A stretch of 64,000 bases of DNA from Cyclina sinensis. Taxonomy: Eukaryota; Mollusca; Bivalvia; Venerida; Veneridae. Location: positions 27,740,882 to 27,804,881 of the forward strand of contig JAAONU010000006.1 of the NCBI GenBank assembly GCA_012932295.1, written 5' to 3'. Position 1 is the first letter of the stretch, and each line of letters starts with the position of its first letter. Positions 35,414 through 47,577 of this stretch are shown in pieces. Both the position numbers and the translations under genes were made by a program. The notes under the pieces were generated by a model. The model had not been told where the DNA came from. It made no database searches and saw only the letters and a program-made list of their open reading frames with translations.

Positions 35414-35804
35414 CAAGAGAGAACAGTATGCTTCACTTTGAATTTATATTTACAGTTTTTCTTTTCTTTTCTTTTTTAAATCTATTTAAACATTTGCATA
35501 TCAATATATATCACACAATTGTTTGTCATATACAAGATCATTTCAATGCCAGTCACTGCCACTTAATTATCATTACATCATATCAGCAAAATGTCATGTG
35601 GACTATCACCCAAAAAGAAAAATATCTTTCTTTTATACTAACTTAAAACCTAATCATTTTTGAATGGTAATGAGTCAGTTTGACTCTAAAATGTTAAAAC
35701 AACAATGTAACTATTTCATAAACTTGAAATAATGCAATAACTTTAGTTTTTTATACCTTAATATGACAAGCATAGTTTTTATGACAACACATTATCCCTA
35801 CAAG

Positions 35805-35919
35805 TAATCCATGTAGGTGCCTCTGACCAGTAAAGATGGCTGTCATGATAACGGAAGAAACACACTTCACATTTTTTTTCACTGGTTTTGGATAGGAGAT
35901 AAATGCTGGCATCAATAAC
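35805..35919 (-). CDS. Composite gene, first Ulp1 helix exon
   Basis: Acceptor TTATGTTTTAG. Phase 0 in: VIDASIYLLSKTSEK, which together with the previous exon's SDE gives the (L)SDEVIDA-type first helix of Ulp1. An eight-A run (35872-35879) then shifts the frame; the open continuation reads VKCVSSVIMTAIFTGQRHLH. One A too many explains it. The donor is probably CTT/GTAGGG near 35805, or GTATAA near 35752. Confidence 0.6.
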
Positions 35920-36053
35920 CTAAAACATAACATATATGGAAAAAGATAATAAGCAGTCTTAACAAGGATACCCTTAACAGGACTGTGAGGCTAGATGTGC
36001 ATTTACACACATTGAAATATTCTGATGATCATTTGTTAAAGGTCATATAACTT

Positions 36054-36097
36054 GGATGGATGGATGGATGGATGGATGGGGATGGATGGATGGATGT
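36054..36097 (+). repeat. (ATGG)n microsatellite
   Basis: About ten ATGG/GATG units with one interruption. The open frame of Met-Asp-Gly repeats over it is a by-product. Confidence 0.95.
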
Positions 36098-36145
36098 AAG
36101 TCATCACAACTTCAGAAAAGAAAAACAATCAAAGTATACATTCAC

Positions 36146-36252
36146 CTCATCAGAAACTGTAGATTCAATGAAAAGAATTGTTTTGTATGATGTAGGCCCA
36201 ACCTCTACCACAGGATCTAGTGATGGAGGACCATTCAAAATATCACAAAGCA
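36146..36252 (-). CDS. Composite gene, linker exon between SWIM and Ulp1
   Basis: Acceptor GTCTTTCAG and donor GATGAG/GTGAAT. Two bases complete the Val codon left by the exon at 39128 (G+TG), then 35 codons in phase 0. Product includes [17 protein letters not shown] and ends VSDE. This junction is what ties the transposase half to the protease half. Confidence 0.7.
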
Positions 36253-36328
36253 CTGAAAGACAAAACAACAATTATCAAAGCAGAAGTATAATTTCAGTAA
36301 ATATATAAACTGTGAATAAAGCAAACAA

Positions 36329-36793
36329 TTTAAAGGGGCTGTGCTCCAGATGACAAAAAAGAAAGTTTTCTTGTATTATAAATTTCTTGTAATATTTATG
36401 ACTAATGCTTAAAAAATGACATACTGACAAAAAATAGGTCAAATAATTACATTATAAATTGACTTTTTTTCCCTTTCAAAGTGCTATACCGTCACGCGAC
36501 GGTATAACTATATCGTATAAGATTTAAAGTAAATATCTATCTTATCTTATCTCTATCTTAAAGTAATATCACATGCGGCGATGGTGGTGACAGTAAAAGC
36601 GTTGGAAATATTTTGTTAACATGAGGGTCCAGAGTTCAAATCAGGCTGGGGCAAAAATATTTTTTTTATTGTATTTTGACTTTAATAATGAGTTTTGAAG
36701 TAAAATATTATGTTGTTATAATCTCACAGCATCTAAATATATAATTTATGAAACAATTTTTTTATGTCAAATCTGGAGTACAGCCTCTTTAAA
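36329..36793. mobile_element. MITE with TTAA-edged ~24-bp TIRs
   Basis: Left TTTAAAGGGGCTGTGCTCCA and right (reverse complement) TTTAAAGAGGCTGTACTCCA. TTAA is present at both edges, as expected for piggyBac-type target sites. The interior has a 9-bp perfect inverted repeat TATACCGTC/ACGC/GACGGTATA (36485-36506) and a tRNA-like B box GAGTTCAAATC (near 36630). No coding sequence. Confidence 0.7.
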
Positions 36794-37079
36794 ATCAAGT
36801 TGAAATTATATTTGCATGCACTTTATACCTACCCATCCCACGTAAGCAAATAGTTTAGTTATAGGCCTTGTGCTTTGTCAAAAGATTTTTTTTCTTACAT
36901 AAGTCTAAGCAAATTCAAGTAAATTTTGACCGCCTAAACATGGGTACCAGCAATCTTGGTAGGAATCATTATGATGATCAAATTTTCCAAGTTGGAAGTG
37001 AATATCTGTGTAACTTTTTTAGAAATGAACCTAACAAAAAACATGAACTAAGAAAACTAAATTTTACCCCAGAGATTTA

Positions 37080-37400
37080 ATATGAAAAATCTTAGTTAAG
37101 GTCTACTAGTGGATGCCTCACATCAAGTTACAAAGCAGTTTTTAGAGAAGATTTTTCAATTTGAAAGTTATTCCTAAATTACTATATATAAGCCCTAGTG
37201 CGTGGCCAATATTGACCCAAGATGGAAGAGGTCCAGTGGACAATGCTACACACCAAATATCAAAACTCAAAATCTTATGGTTTATAAAAATCAGCTACAT
37301 TAAAACTCTTGCACAATGCCAAAGACCATGACTCAGAGACCATAACAGCTCAGCTTTTTCTTTGAAAACAAACGAGCTAAAAATGGCATCCTCTATTTAT
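37080..37400. repeat. Dispersed repeat fragment
   Basis: Diverged copy of the family with GGTCCAGTGGACAATGCTAC and CACCAAATATC blocks, ending in CTCAGCTTTTTCTTTGAAAA. Confidence 0.55.
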
Positions 37401-37419
37401 GTTGGTGAAGTGTTACAAC

Positions 37420-38592
37420 CAGACATGGGGTCGATTACTTATAAATGTAATCCATTAAATTACGATTTCATCAATAATATATAAATTGCGAGTTACGATT
37501 ACATTACTCTATTTTTAAACTGTAACCGATTAAATTACAATTTCTTTGAAAATGTAGTCTATTACAATTACAATTACTTTTCATTGTGTTCATAGCAGTA
37601 AACAGATAAAAATCCAAATAACAATGACATTTTTATTTACACAAAAACATGAACACAGCTGCAGCACACAATTCGCAAAATTTTACAAAGTAACCAGGAT
37701 GACTGACATGTGTCTTCTACTAAATTTAAATGTGTTAGTATATTTTATCATAATTAAGTTTTCAAATGTTTTATCATTCAGTTTACAGCACTCTGGATGA
37801 AATATTTTGCCAGCTATACTAAACAGTAGCTCAACTGGGGCTGAAAAAAACTGCATTTTGCTTTGTTATTCCCTTAGCATCTGTTGGTATATTAAAAAAC
37901 TTAGAAGCCATAACACTTGGTTTCTGTGCAGACAGAATTGAAATAACCACAATATGTGCTATATATATAAAACAGAAAATCATGAACTGGTTTTACACTT
38001 CTGTTGAGTGATTATACCAATTATCTTCAGTCAGGGGACAGCAATCTAGGTATTATTGTACAATATCAGTTATTGATTTCACAAATACTTGTTTAAGCCT
38101 CAGGCAGAATATAAAAGTTGTTTGTTACTGATAAAAAAGGTGAAATATTTATGGGATATAATTAAATCATAACTTTGTCTGAAATATTGTGTATAGTCAG
38201 TAAAATTAAATAACTTAGTTACGTATGAAACTTAAGAAAAGTAAAACATTTCAATATAATAAATTTCACCTTTAACTGAATCTGTTCAAAGTAAAACTAG
38301 TTTAACATATTACACCCAGTGCACTTTGCAGTATTTTTTAATATGAAATATCATATTTGCACAATTATATAACACAGCAGTTCCATAACTGAAGTTTTTT
38401 TCTATGCCAAAGTAATCGATTTGTGATTGAAATGTAATCGATGATTACACCACTTTTCGCTCATGTAATGATTACAATTACGATTAAATGTAATCGACTT
38501 TTAAAAAGTTATCGAATGCATTCTATTACATGGGCAAATTGTAATTAAATGCAATCGATTACGATTACACGATTACGATTACCCCATGTCTG
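37420..38592 (-). mobile_element. hAT element remnant with CAGACATGGGG TIRs
   Basis: Ends are CAGACATGGGG (37420-37430) and CCCCATGTCTG (38582-38592). The - strand at about 37740-37860 encodes a hAT dimerization block, APVELLFSIAGKIFHPE, then LNDKTFENLIMIK (consensus: S-x-x-A-G). Both ends are rich in TGTAATCGATTACGATTA words. No 8-bp target duplication was seen. The rest of the transposase is lost. Confidence 0.75.
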
Positions 38593-39127
38593 AACTGATA
38601 CCGAAATACCATCATACATACAAAAGTTACAGACCAGAGCAATATACTAAGTCTAATCCTCTGCATACTCTACAGAGCAAACATGAAATATCACATATTA
38701 ATGTATTAATGACTAAGTGTGACCTTGACCTTCATATAAGCTAGCTGGAACCTGCACCCTGCACATTGTTTCAGTAGTTTCAATTTGATTGAATTTGTTC
38801 AAGAGATACAGAGTGGACAAGAAATTTAACATATCATATCATAATGACCTTGACCTTGATCTAAGAGAGCTGAAACCTGCATTCATCATCTTGTTATGGT
38901 TAACATTCATTTCTGCTAGCTAGTTTTAATTGGATGAAATTAGTTCAAGAGATACAGAGCTTAAATGAAATTGGAAAGATGGACAACCAGGGGCATAACA
39001 TTATAATCGTTTCAAACATTTTTTAATGGATTACTGGTAACAATAATGTAAATATAAATAGATGTAAATATAATAATAATAACAATAATTACAATATAGT
39101 AATCATTAATGTAAATATATTATTAAC

Positions 39128-39760
39128 CTTTTAAAATTTCATCCTCGGGCAGTACTGGTTGTGAACAGTCAATGTCAGACACATACTTGTTTCCTTTAAC
39201 ATTTCTTTGCTTTTTGTGGTAACCAGAACATCTATGCCTGGAGAATGTTGTCGGGCCTCCTCAAGTAGTTTCTGTAAGTCATCATTTACCTCTGGAATAA
39301 TGTCAGGACTGACAGAATAAGGAGACTTTTCATTTCAGTCAGCATCTCCATAGTATTATTTATACATGAAGCCCTCACTTCCTGCTGATGGTGGCTATCT
39401 GGAGCTGGATCATCACTAGAAATTTCATCATGCATACTATCCAAATTGAACACAGGTAGTTGTGTGTATTCTACTGGTAGATATTCCCAGCCATATGTTG
39501 GATAATGTTCAATTACAGCAAGTAGGTGCTTGCATGGCCAGTCTGTTTTCAAGAAGTCAGGACAGGAACAAGAATGTGCATCTGGCTGAGCTGTATACTC
39601 ATTTACTTTGAAGCTTTGAACTGTTTGACTTATCAAATCATATGATATTTTTCCCCATTGTTCAATGCAGGGGGTCACGAACATTCTGGGTCTGTCTCTT
39701 AGGAAAAACGGAATTTGCTTACAATAAGCATTTTTGGCTTCAGCATTACAGAGCAGATAC
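39128..39760 (-). CDS. Composite gene, SWIM zinc finger exon
   Basis: Acceptor GTTTTTAATAG and donor AAAAG/GTTAAT. It holds IPFFLRDRPRMFV, then the SWIM motif CSCPDFLKTDWPCKHLLAVI (C-x-C-xn-C-x-H), an acidic segment (EISSDDPAPDS), then after a slip VNDDLQKLLEEA and after a second slip RCSGYHKKQRNVKGNKYV. The two slips map to an A4 run (39327-39330) and a C3 run (39253-39255). Adding one base at each makes the exon exactly 1+633+1. SWIM fingers bind DNA or protein and follow the MULE core in many MuDR-like proteins. Confidence 0.8.
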
Positions 39761-40141
39761 CTATTAAAAACAAAAACAATAATCCTCTGCATTGATATTA
39801 TACAGACAAATTCATTATGATAAAATCTTTACAAGGAAATGAATCCTCACAAAAACAAGTGCTGGTCTATCACATGGCCTTTTCAGTAAACTATGAACGC
39901 CAAATTAAGCTTCTTTAAACTGTCCTCATTTGAATAACCTTATATAGAATTGTACTGATTATCAGGCAGTGTTTACTGAGTATTAAACAAGACACAAAAT
40001 ACACTCTAGCAGGAGTTATCCCCAGTTCTCAAGTTATTGATGCTTGAGTAAACAAAGTTTTACTGTAGATATATTATAACATCTGTCTTCATCTAGTTAT
40101 CATTAATCATACATAAAGTATTTACTAAACACTACACTTAA

Positions 40142-40320
40142 TTCTCTTGATATTCTGGTTCAAACTCTTCAACAACAGTGGTAATCAATGAAAACAGGGA
40201 CTTCACAGAACCTTTCCTCTTCAGGTATCTTGTTTTCAGGGTACGATTCAAAGTTTCTATGCCATTTGTTATATTGATATGCACCTCCATAGTGTTTGTT
40301 CGGTAACATCTCACCCAACG
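40142..40320 (-). CDS. Composite gene, exon RWVRCYR (after MULE core)
   Basis: Acceptor TTTGTTTCAAACAG. Phase 0 in: RWVRCYRTNTMEVHINITNG, the block with the NNG-like ...TNGIE turn that follows the MULE catalytic core, then a helix ending EFEPEYQE. It should leave two bases to match the SWIM exon, which places the donor at AA/TTAAGT. The expected AA/GTAAGT has lost its G (40141), and the frame runs into TAA. Confidence 0.7.
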
Positions 40321-41533
40321 CTGTTTGAAACAAAAAAGAAAGAAACACATGTATAACATGTATCAGTAGAACTCGTAGCTTTGCTAAGCATTGCATTTAT
40401 TTAATCAACTTAATTGTACTGTCATTGCTTTTATAATGATCTGTTGTATAAAGCATATTAAGTAAATTTTATTAAGTTTGAAGAGCACAGGCAAATAAGT
40501 TTGCAAAGTATTCCGAAGAATTGTATGATCAATAGAGATTACCCAAAAACTTTCATTTCTGTCGATCTAACTGCCCTGCAATATTAAACTAGAACTGCCA
40601 CTATCCTGGCACCAGTATGGCTCCATGCATGCTGCTTCTTCAGTAGGGTATTGATATATGGGAACATGTCACTATATGCCCTGGACTAGATTTAGTTAAA
40701 AAAATTACAAAGGGCAATATCTCCAAAAGTATGCAATAGATAGTTATGGTTCTTGGGCATTGCACTTCTCTTCTTCTCTTGAGATCTATCTATTTATGAA
40801 GTTTCAAGTTGAAACCTCCAATACTTTGTGAGTTATAACCTGATGAAAAGTAAGTATGAACAGTTTCAAAGGGCAATTACTCCAAAATAATAATAAATAT
40901 ATAGTTGACTTTGTTAAACACTAGGATAATTTATAAGCCGAGTGATAAATACAATTTCTGTAGGGAGTCCTATCATAGAAATTTAACGAGTTATGCAGAT
41001 ATTATAGAATCAACAATTCATCTTCTGATGAAAAGCGATCATGGAAGTTAACACCATTTCTTGAAAATTCCATTTAAAGCATTAATTATAGTTGTTATTA
41101 ATCTGGTAAATATGATTCAGTTCATGGTCTTTATTATAAGCTTCCTTTTAATGTTCATGGAATTTAAGCCACTTTTTGCAGAAATAGCCAAGACATGAAA
41201 ATTAATTCAGTAAAATCTATCACAAATTGGTAAATATACTTAATGTTGATGTTGAAGAGGGTTCCTTTCGATGTACATGTATGCTGAGAACAAGCCAAGG
41301 CACAAACAGAGATATAGTATAAAATATGTATCAAATTAAACGGCCCTTAATTAAATTTTCCCTTAGTGTCAAGAAAGAGTACCAGTTACAACTGGAGCAG
41401 CTTCATTTATAAAATCTATATCCCTTCATCTAAATCTTAATACTCAGCCTGAACATGAAATCCCACTTTTTCTCGCAAATTATGGAACATGTAAGGGCCT
41501 TTGTACATATCTGCTATTATAAAAAGCACCCAC

Positions 41534-41669
41534 TTCTTTATGTGCCAGCCAGACTGAATCCATCCATCTCTGAAACATAATATTTGTTTGGTAAGTATGG
41601 CTTTCTTTCAGTTTTCCAATGGTCTCTTCCAGCTTTGTTGTATCAGTTGAACTTGCAATTCTCCTAAGA
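41534..41669 (-). CDS. Composite gene, MULE C-terminal helix exon
   Basis: Acceptor TACTATTTCAG and donor AAAGAA/GTGGGT. One base completes the Asp codon from 42519. Product LRRIASSTDTTKLEETIGKL, then MFQRWMDSVWLAHKE, the helical region after the MULE catalytic site. Phase 0 out into RWVRCYR. Confidence 0.7.
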
Positions 41670-42518
41670 CTGAAATAGTAATAAGTATTTCAGCCATATT
41701 GACATAAAAAAAAACAATTATTTTTCTCACCCTAGTGTAACAGTGTTATGAATTAGCTGACTTAAAGGTTTTCATGATGACACAGTAATGTGATATGATA
41801 ATCATATAAGTAATAATGTACCGAAAAAATATCAAATTATTCACCTCTCCCATTTCACCCAACAATTTTGGGCAGGTTATAATTTACCAAGGGACCAAAG
41901 TTTGAACAAATTTGGTAGGAAAAAAAGCCACTTGCCAAATATTGATGTTCTATGACTTGTTGTACTTGACAAGATTTTCATTTAGGTTGCAATAGCAAAC
42001 AGAACACAATATGGAATAGACTATTTGTTTCATAAATCAGAATAACTTATAACAAAGCACATAGCCATAAAGTACATTTTATGCAAACTAAAAACAACCC
42101 ATACCTAAAAAAGAAGATAACATAGGAAGTAACACATATGCACTGTTGTCAATATCAAATGAATTTGTATGACATAATGGGGGAAATAATTCAAAAGTTT
42201 TCACCATTACAGACATGTTACATGCAGCACAAAATCAGCTTCTGATAGTAAGCAGGTGTACACCATTTCAACTGAAAATTTCCCGTATCGTTTCAAAAAC
42301 AGGATGTGTCCTAAGTTGCTGCAACAGGCAAACAGATGGACATAGTGTTTCTTAAATTGTTTTCAAGTATACATCTGACTTTACTTCAACATACCTAGCA
42401 ATGGTAATTCTTTCAAACCAAATTACTAATGCTTTACTGTATTTTGCAGAAATGTTGAGCAAATGTTACTTCAATTTGAAGACACTGATAACATTTAAGT
42501 ATCTTTTCCTTGACTTAC

Positions 42519-42624
42519 TCTTTCAGAATACTGTCCTTATTTTCTACAGCTTTATTGCTTCCCTTTGCTAATCATCGATTCCAGGCTTGTTCACAATGAA
42601 ATGCACAGGTGTACACACTACAGT
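42519..42624 (-). CDS. Composite gene, MULE H-x-EQAW exon with TGA
   Basis: Acceptor CTTAACTTCAG and donor GAAAGA/GTAAGT; the phases fit both sides. Product CSVYTCAFHCEQAWNR, stop, LAKGSNKAVENKDSILK. The family normally has FHREQAW-x-RW at this place, so TGA (42572-42574) stands where Trp (TGG) is expected: one G-to-A change. Confidence 0.7.
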
Positions 42625-43220
42625 CTGAAGTTAAGACACTTTTAAAATGAGTTATCCAACATATGGAACTGTAGACTCTAAAAAGCAGAGGTAGGGTTTA
42701 CTTTGAGGTAAATTTATCTTTAACAGACCTTCCTGTAATTCAGACTTTAAGAGGAGACCTTTGAAAATTTCAGTTCTCAGTGTACATAACTTAATTAATT
42801 AAATTGTTTCAAATCTTTAAGTCATGGTGACTTTTACCTACTGACCCCGAAGCTGTAGCAGGTGCAGCACTTAAAAATACCAAACACCCTTTAAAGGTTG
42901 AAAACTTGGGAATAAGTAGTACTATAATTATTCAAAGAAAACAACCTATACAAGACTTAATTTGAAGCATGATGTTATTATCTGAAACGTCATTATCTGA
43001 ATAATGTAAACTATCATCAAATTTGAAGCAGGAGGTCAAAAACAACATTTATCTTATTATACTGTAGTATTTCTTTGAAGTTGCTAACAGTTTTACCATA
43101 CAAACGATAACATTCGTTATAAAGTTTTCAATATCTGAGCAGATTATAAAATAAACATTCAGAACTATTCAGAAGAAAGATGAATAAAAAATTACATATT
43201 TATTAACAAACAAATTTTAC

Positions 43221-43557
43221 TTTCAAATACTCTCTCAACAGCATTTATTTCCCTCATGTCCAAATCGCACATGAATGTCCCCAGATTCCATTCCAGCTGA
43301 CATTCCACTCTCTGATCACTTTCAGGGAAGATGATATCTCCTTTGCATTGTCAGTTCCTACAATGAAACTGGCAACAACCATGTAGCCTGAGTTTGTCAT
43401 GACACTTATGAAGTACAAAGGGAAATTGTACTTCATGGTACGATAAGTACTATCCATTAATACGACTTGTTGCTCATACTTCACCAGTAGTCTCTTCTGC
43501 AAAGCCGTCATGTGCACAAACCTCAGACTGTCTGTTACCCCATCTTCATCAGTGGAA
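43221..43557 (-). CDS. Composite gene, MULE catalytic core exon
   Basis: Acceptor TTTACCTATCAG and donor TTTGAAA/GTAAAA. Contains FVHMTALQKRLLVKYEQQVV, then LMDSTYRTMKYNFPLYFISV with the first catalytic Asp (LMD-x-TY), GYMVVASFIV, and after a slip FMCDLDMREINAVERVF with the second Asp. The slip lies near a G4 run (43279-43282). 337+1 bases fit the phase exactly. This is the DDE recombinase fold of Mutator-like (MULE) transposases. Confidence 0.8.
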
Positions 43558-43766
43558 CTGATAGGTAAAAAAAACCTTTATTTTAAATGTGTATTTAAAG
43601 GTCAAGAATAAACTTAAGTAAGTGTCCTTGATATTAAAGAAGACAACAATTACACAAAAAGAACCAATCAATCAAAAAAATTCATTATATTTGGTATTTT
43701 AAATGAACATTATTATAAATGACACTTACTTATTCTTGATCTTTAAATAGTACTATTTATACATAC

Positions 43767-43856
43767 GCGGGTTGGAAGAAAAAACAGTCGTCAGGGTACT
43801 TCTCTCTCCAACTGTCAATCAATGCTATTAAATTTTTCTGATCATCACTGCTGTAC
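43767..43856 (-). CDS. Composite gene, pre-core exon
   Basis: Acceptor TTATTATGTTTTAG and donor CCCGC/GTATGT. 90 bp, phases 2 in and 2 out, both matching. Product YSSDDQKNLIALIDSWREKY, then DDCFFFQP, the F-F-F/Q-P block usual before the MULE core. Confidence 0.75.
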
Positions 43857-44339
43857 CTAAAACATAATAATACATGTACGGGCTACTTTTACTGTATGAC
43901 CACATAGTGTTCTTTCATATTTATGTCGCCTGTGATAGAATATCATGATGGACAATTAAAGGAAAAAATGCCTAAAAATAAGAATTCATCAAGCATGCAT
44001 TTAATTGTACCATCTTTCATAAATTCATTTCTTTACTGATAATAACTTTTCATTGAATTATTCACCTACCAAATGACAAGGAATTTAAATCTGTTAAAGA
44101 TGGGAGGTAAGTCTGTTAAAAATTAGTATACATTCATTTTTTTACCTTCTGTACAACTTCCTGTGAATGTAAAAGCTATGTCAAGAAATGTTGATGAAGT
44201 TACATTGTATCTTACCAAAATTTGTTAAAAGAAAAGCTGAATGTTACATGATATTGACCATAAAATAATACCATGCTTTGGATACCCTATATCAAATGAA
44301 ATTAAGATATTTCTCCACCATCTCTTTTTAAGTTAAAGC

Positions 44340-44480
44340 TAAAACAAGAGCACTGCTGGGTAGAGCATTATAGGGTGCTGTTTCTAAGTAAGATGCATTT
44401 GTGATACTAGGGAGGAAACGTTAGGCTTTGGAATTAAATGATTTGCTTTAAATTTTGAATTTTTGATTTAAAATAGTTCG
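44340..44480. repeat. Dispersed ~130-bp repeat, copy 1
   Basis: Shares GAGCACTGCTGG, GGAGCATTATA-like and CTTTGGAATTAAATGATTTG blocks with 45950-46090. Between 44530 and 44660 a 63-bp unit (GACAATGCTACACACTAAAC) is duplicated head to tail. Confidence 0.7.
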
Positions 44481-45360
44481 ATTTTTAACTTCTTGTAATT
44501 TTAATTTTATAGTCCAAAGACTACTGATGGAGGTCCACTTGACAATGCTACACACTAAACTTTTTAGAACTATGCATCACCACTTCAAAGATTGTCCACT
44601 TGACAATGCTACACACTAAACTTTTAAGAACTATGCATCACCACTTCAAAGATTTTCTTTGTGATTCTTATATATAGCTATTTGCTAAAAAGACCCTTTT
44701 GAACAGGGTTAATACTGACCCTAGAAACTACAATTTTATATTCATGGTAGAGGTCTACAAGGCAATGGTAACTACTGAATACTCTAGGCCCCATGCTTTC
44801 AGAGAAGATTTTGAAAGATTTTCATCAGTATGTATTTGTAAAACAAAAACATAAATGTAACCCCCAGGGTAGAACAACCATTGACCATGTGGCTAAGTTT
44901 AAACGACCTTGGTTTTGGTGTAGTAGTCAATACTTCTTACAAGATTTCACAACTGTACAATGGCCCTAGGGTTATAAAGTGAGCAAATTTGACAAAGGTC
45001 TACTAGACAATGCTACAGAACAAATATCATAGGTCTGACTTAAGTGGTTTCAGAGAAGGGATTATTTTTAGGCAAGCTAAAAATGGTACAGTTATTGCTA
45101 TTGAATATTGCACATTTTCTATCACCTCCGTACATTCTAAGTTTCAAACCCTTCTTATCATCATTTTTACACACTCACTTTATAAGACGGTGAATAACCT
45201 GACAGTAAAAATCATATATACCAAGGAATTGTGGAAAATTTTATTTATTTCCTCAGCTTTTCTTTTGATACAGTTTTATGTATACTTGCTTACACAGAAG
45301 TAATTACAATAGGTCAGTGCATATTCAAAAGTTACCTCTATTTGTATACTTCTAAATTAC

Positions 45361-45572
45361 CTGTTTTCATTCAATGCTTGATGCATATGAAATCGAATGT
45401 CTTGAGGTGTTGGATTAAAACTCCTGCTAGAAGGATCACACTCAGCAAGATCTTTCACCATCATTCTGATGTGAGTTTGTATATCAGCAACTTCTACAAC
45501 ACCATCTTCTTGCACAAGATGTCGTATTTTCTTAATCACTGTAGGATCTAAGGGCAGCCCATAACCAGCTTC
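45361..45572 (-). CDS. Composite gene, N-terminal helical exon
   Basis: Acceptor CTTATTGTAG and donor AACAG/GTAATT. Phase 0 in, two bases out. Product includes LPLDPTVIKKIRHLVQEDGV and NPTPQDIRFHMHQA. This P-x-x-x-DIR-x-HM block is typical upstream of the MULE core in invertebrate SWIM proteins (recalled family pattern). Confidence 0.75.
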
Positions 45573-45949
45573 CTACAATAAGTACAAGTATATTATATAT
45601 AATTTTATACAGTAATCTTAGACAAAACAAATAAAAGAATGCCAAACCATAACCATCTAACAAGGTTCTTTACATTTTTAGAGTGATTTTAAATTACATC
45701 ATTTAGTCTGACCGTTCCATATAGAGATGACTTTGTCAACAAGATCTTTGACTGACATAAATAAGAGCAGACTGCAATGCCTTTGCTTTCTCAATTACTT
45801 TCCTAGTCACAATCTTTGAAAAGTACATGATACACCTATCAGTATATAAAATGTTCTTCTTGACAAAACTGAATGTCATCTTCTTTTCCTTTTAAGTACA
45901 CTTTTTCATTCAACTTTATCATAATGTGTTAACCCTTACACATCCTATA

Positions 45950-46950
45950 CCAGAGCACTGCTGGTTGGAGCATTATATGCCAGAAGTGTGTTTTTTTCTA
46001 AGTATTCAGATGCACTTGTGACATAAGGGAGGAAAAACCTTAGGCTTTGGAATTAAATGATTTGCTTTAAATATTGAATTTTTTGTTCTTTTGTAATATT
46101 TTGATTATTTTAATAAGTTGTAGTGCAGAAGATATTGATTGTTTCGTTGATTGTCACCTTGACCTTTTATGTACTTATCCCAAACTGTTTAGGCGTCATG
46201 TACTCAATGATGGCAATCATCCTAAGAAGCCAGAAGTCTGTATGGGAAGTAGTTGCCTAGTTATACAGTGGAAATGCTTTTCAGTGTTTAGGTCATTGTG
46301 ACCTTGACATCTGACCTACTAGTCTTGCGATGTACCGGGGTCATTTTCTCAATATAATCAATCATCATAAGAAGTTTTAAGTCTGTATGACAAATGGTTA
46401 TAAAGTATCACAGCGGAAATAGTTTTCATTGCTTAGGTCACTGTGAACTTGACCTTAAACCTACTGACCCCAAAATCAATAGCGGTCATTCAGTCAATAT
46501 GTGCAACCATTACATGAATTTTAAAGTCTATGACAAATGGCTGTCGAGTTACGGACTGTAAATGATTCTTAACATTTAGGTCACTGTGACCTTGACCTAT
46601 GACATACTGACCCAAAAATATATAGGGGTCATCCATTCAATGTGCTCATACATGATACAAAGTTTGAAGCCTCTATAACAAATGATTGTCAAGGTACATG
46701 GCGGAAATGGTTTTCAATGTTAAGGTCACTGTGACCTTGACCTTTGAGCTACTGATTCCAAAATGGATAGGGGTCATCCACTTAATGTTGGCAATAATCA
46801 TATGAAGTTAAAAGACTGTAAGCCAAAGAGTTACTCAAATTATTCCCCATAAACCAAATTGTTAATGGACGGAGTGATGAACGTGCGGCTGAAACTGGAT
46901 AGGGGGTCTTGTCTTTTGTTAATTTCTTTTGTTTAATTGAGGGCCATTGA
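45950..46950 (+). repeat. Dispersed repeat with GTGACCTTGACCT units
   Basis: Begins with copy 2 of the ~130-bp repeat (45950-46090). Then come five ~150-bp units with TCACTGTGACCTTGACCT, GGTCATTCACTCAAT-like and CAAATGGTTGTCAAG-like blocks. A further end (46990-47100) has GGACGGACAGACG and GCCCCTTCGGGCA. Confidence 0.7.
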
Positions 46951-47577
46951 CACCTTATTCTATTGTTATGGAATGAACTCTATTGTTCTCTTTTGTTATC
47001 TTTACAGTAAGATGGCCCCCTATTTATTTTCGGTAGTGCGGACACATGGACGGACAGACGTCCAGCACCATAACATAATTTGCCCCTTCGGGCATTTAAA
47101 AAGAATGGCTTTCCATGATTCCTTTATTATCACATGTTACTTTGTGAAGCTGTGATACAATACACAATAATCTAGATTCATAACTTTTGGGTATACTAAA
47201 TAATTAACAACATTCTTCTTTAGGCAAATGATGGACATCACATGCCAGTATTTTGTATCAAATATATTTATATATATATAAAGATCGAATGCTTGTAACA
47301 ACCATGGTTGAATTTCAGGAAGTGATTCAATTATGAGGTTTTTTCATATGACATAGATATCTTCAAGCAATGAAAGAACATTATGCAATTTAAAAAATGT
47401 ATAAATAGGAATTCAACATGACAGAAAATTGCATTTTAAGACTACAGTACCATGTCTATATAAGAATTTGAAGACTTGTATACATTGATGTTACAAAACA
47501 AAACAATGTCAGTTATGAAAGTTTTGAAATGGTATAAATAACTGTTTATTAATAATGCAATGTAACAGCTTTTTCTT

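Noticed and set aside
43275..43300. 5-bp tandem duplication (GGAAT) as the cause of the frame break in the MULE exon
   Set aside because: Removing it also restores the frame, but a single missing base in the adjacent G4 run is simpler and matches the pattern in other exons. Not fully excluded.
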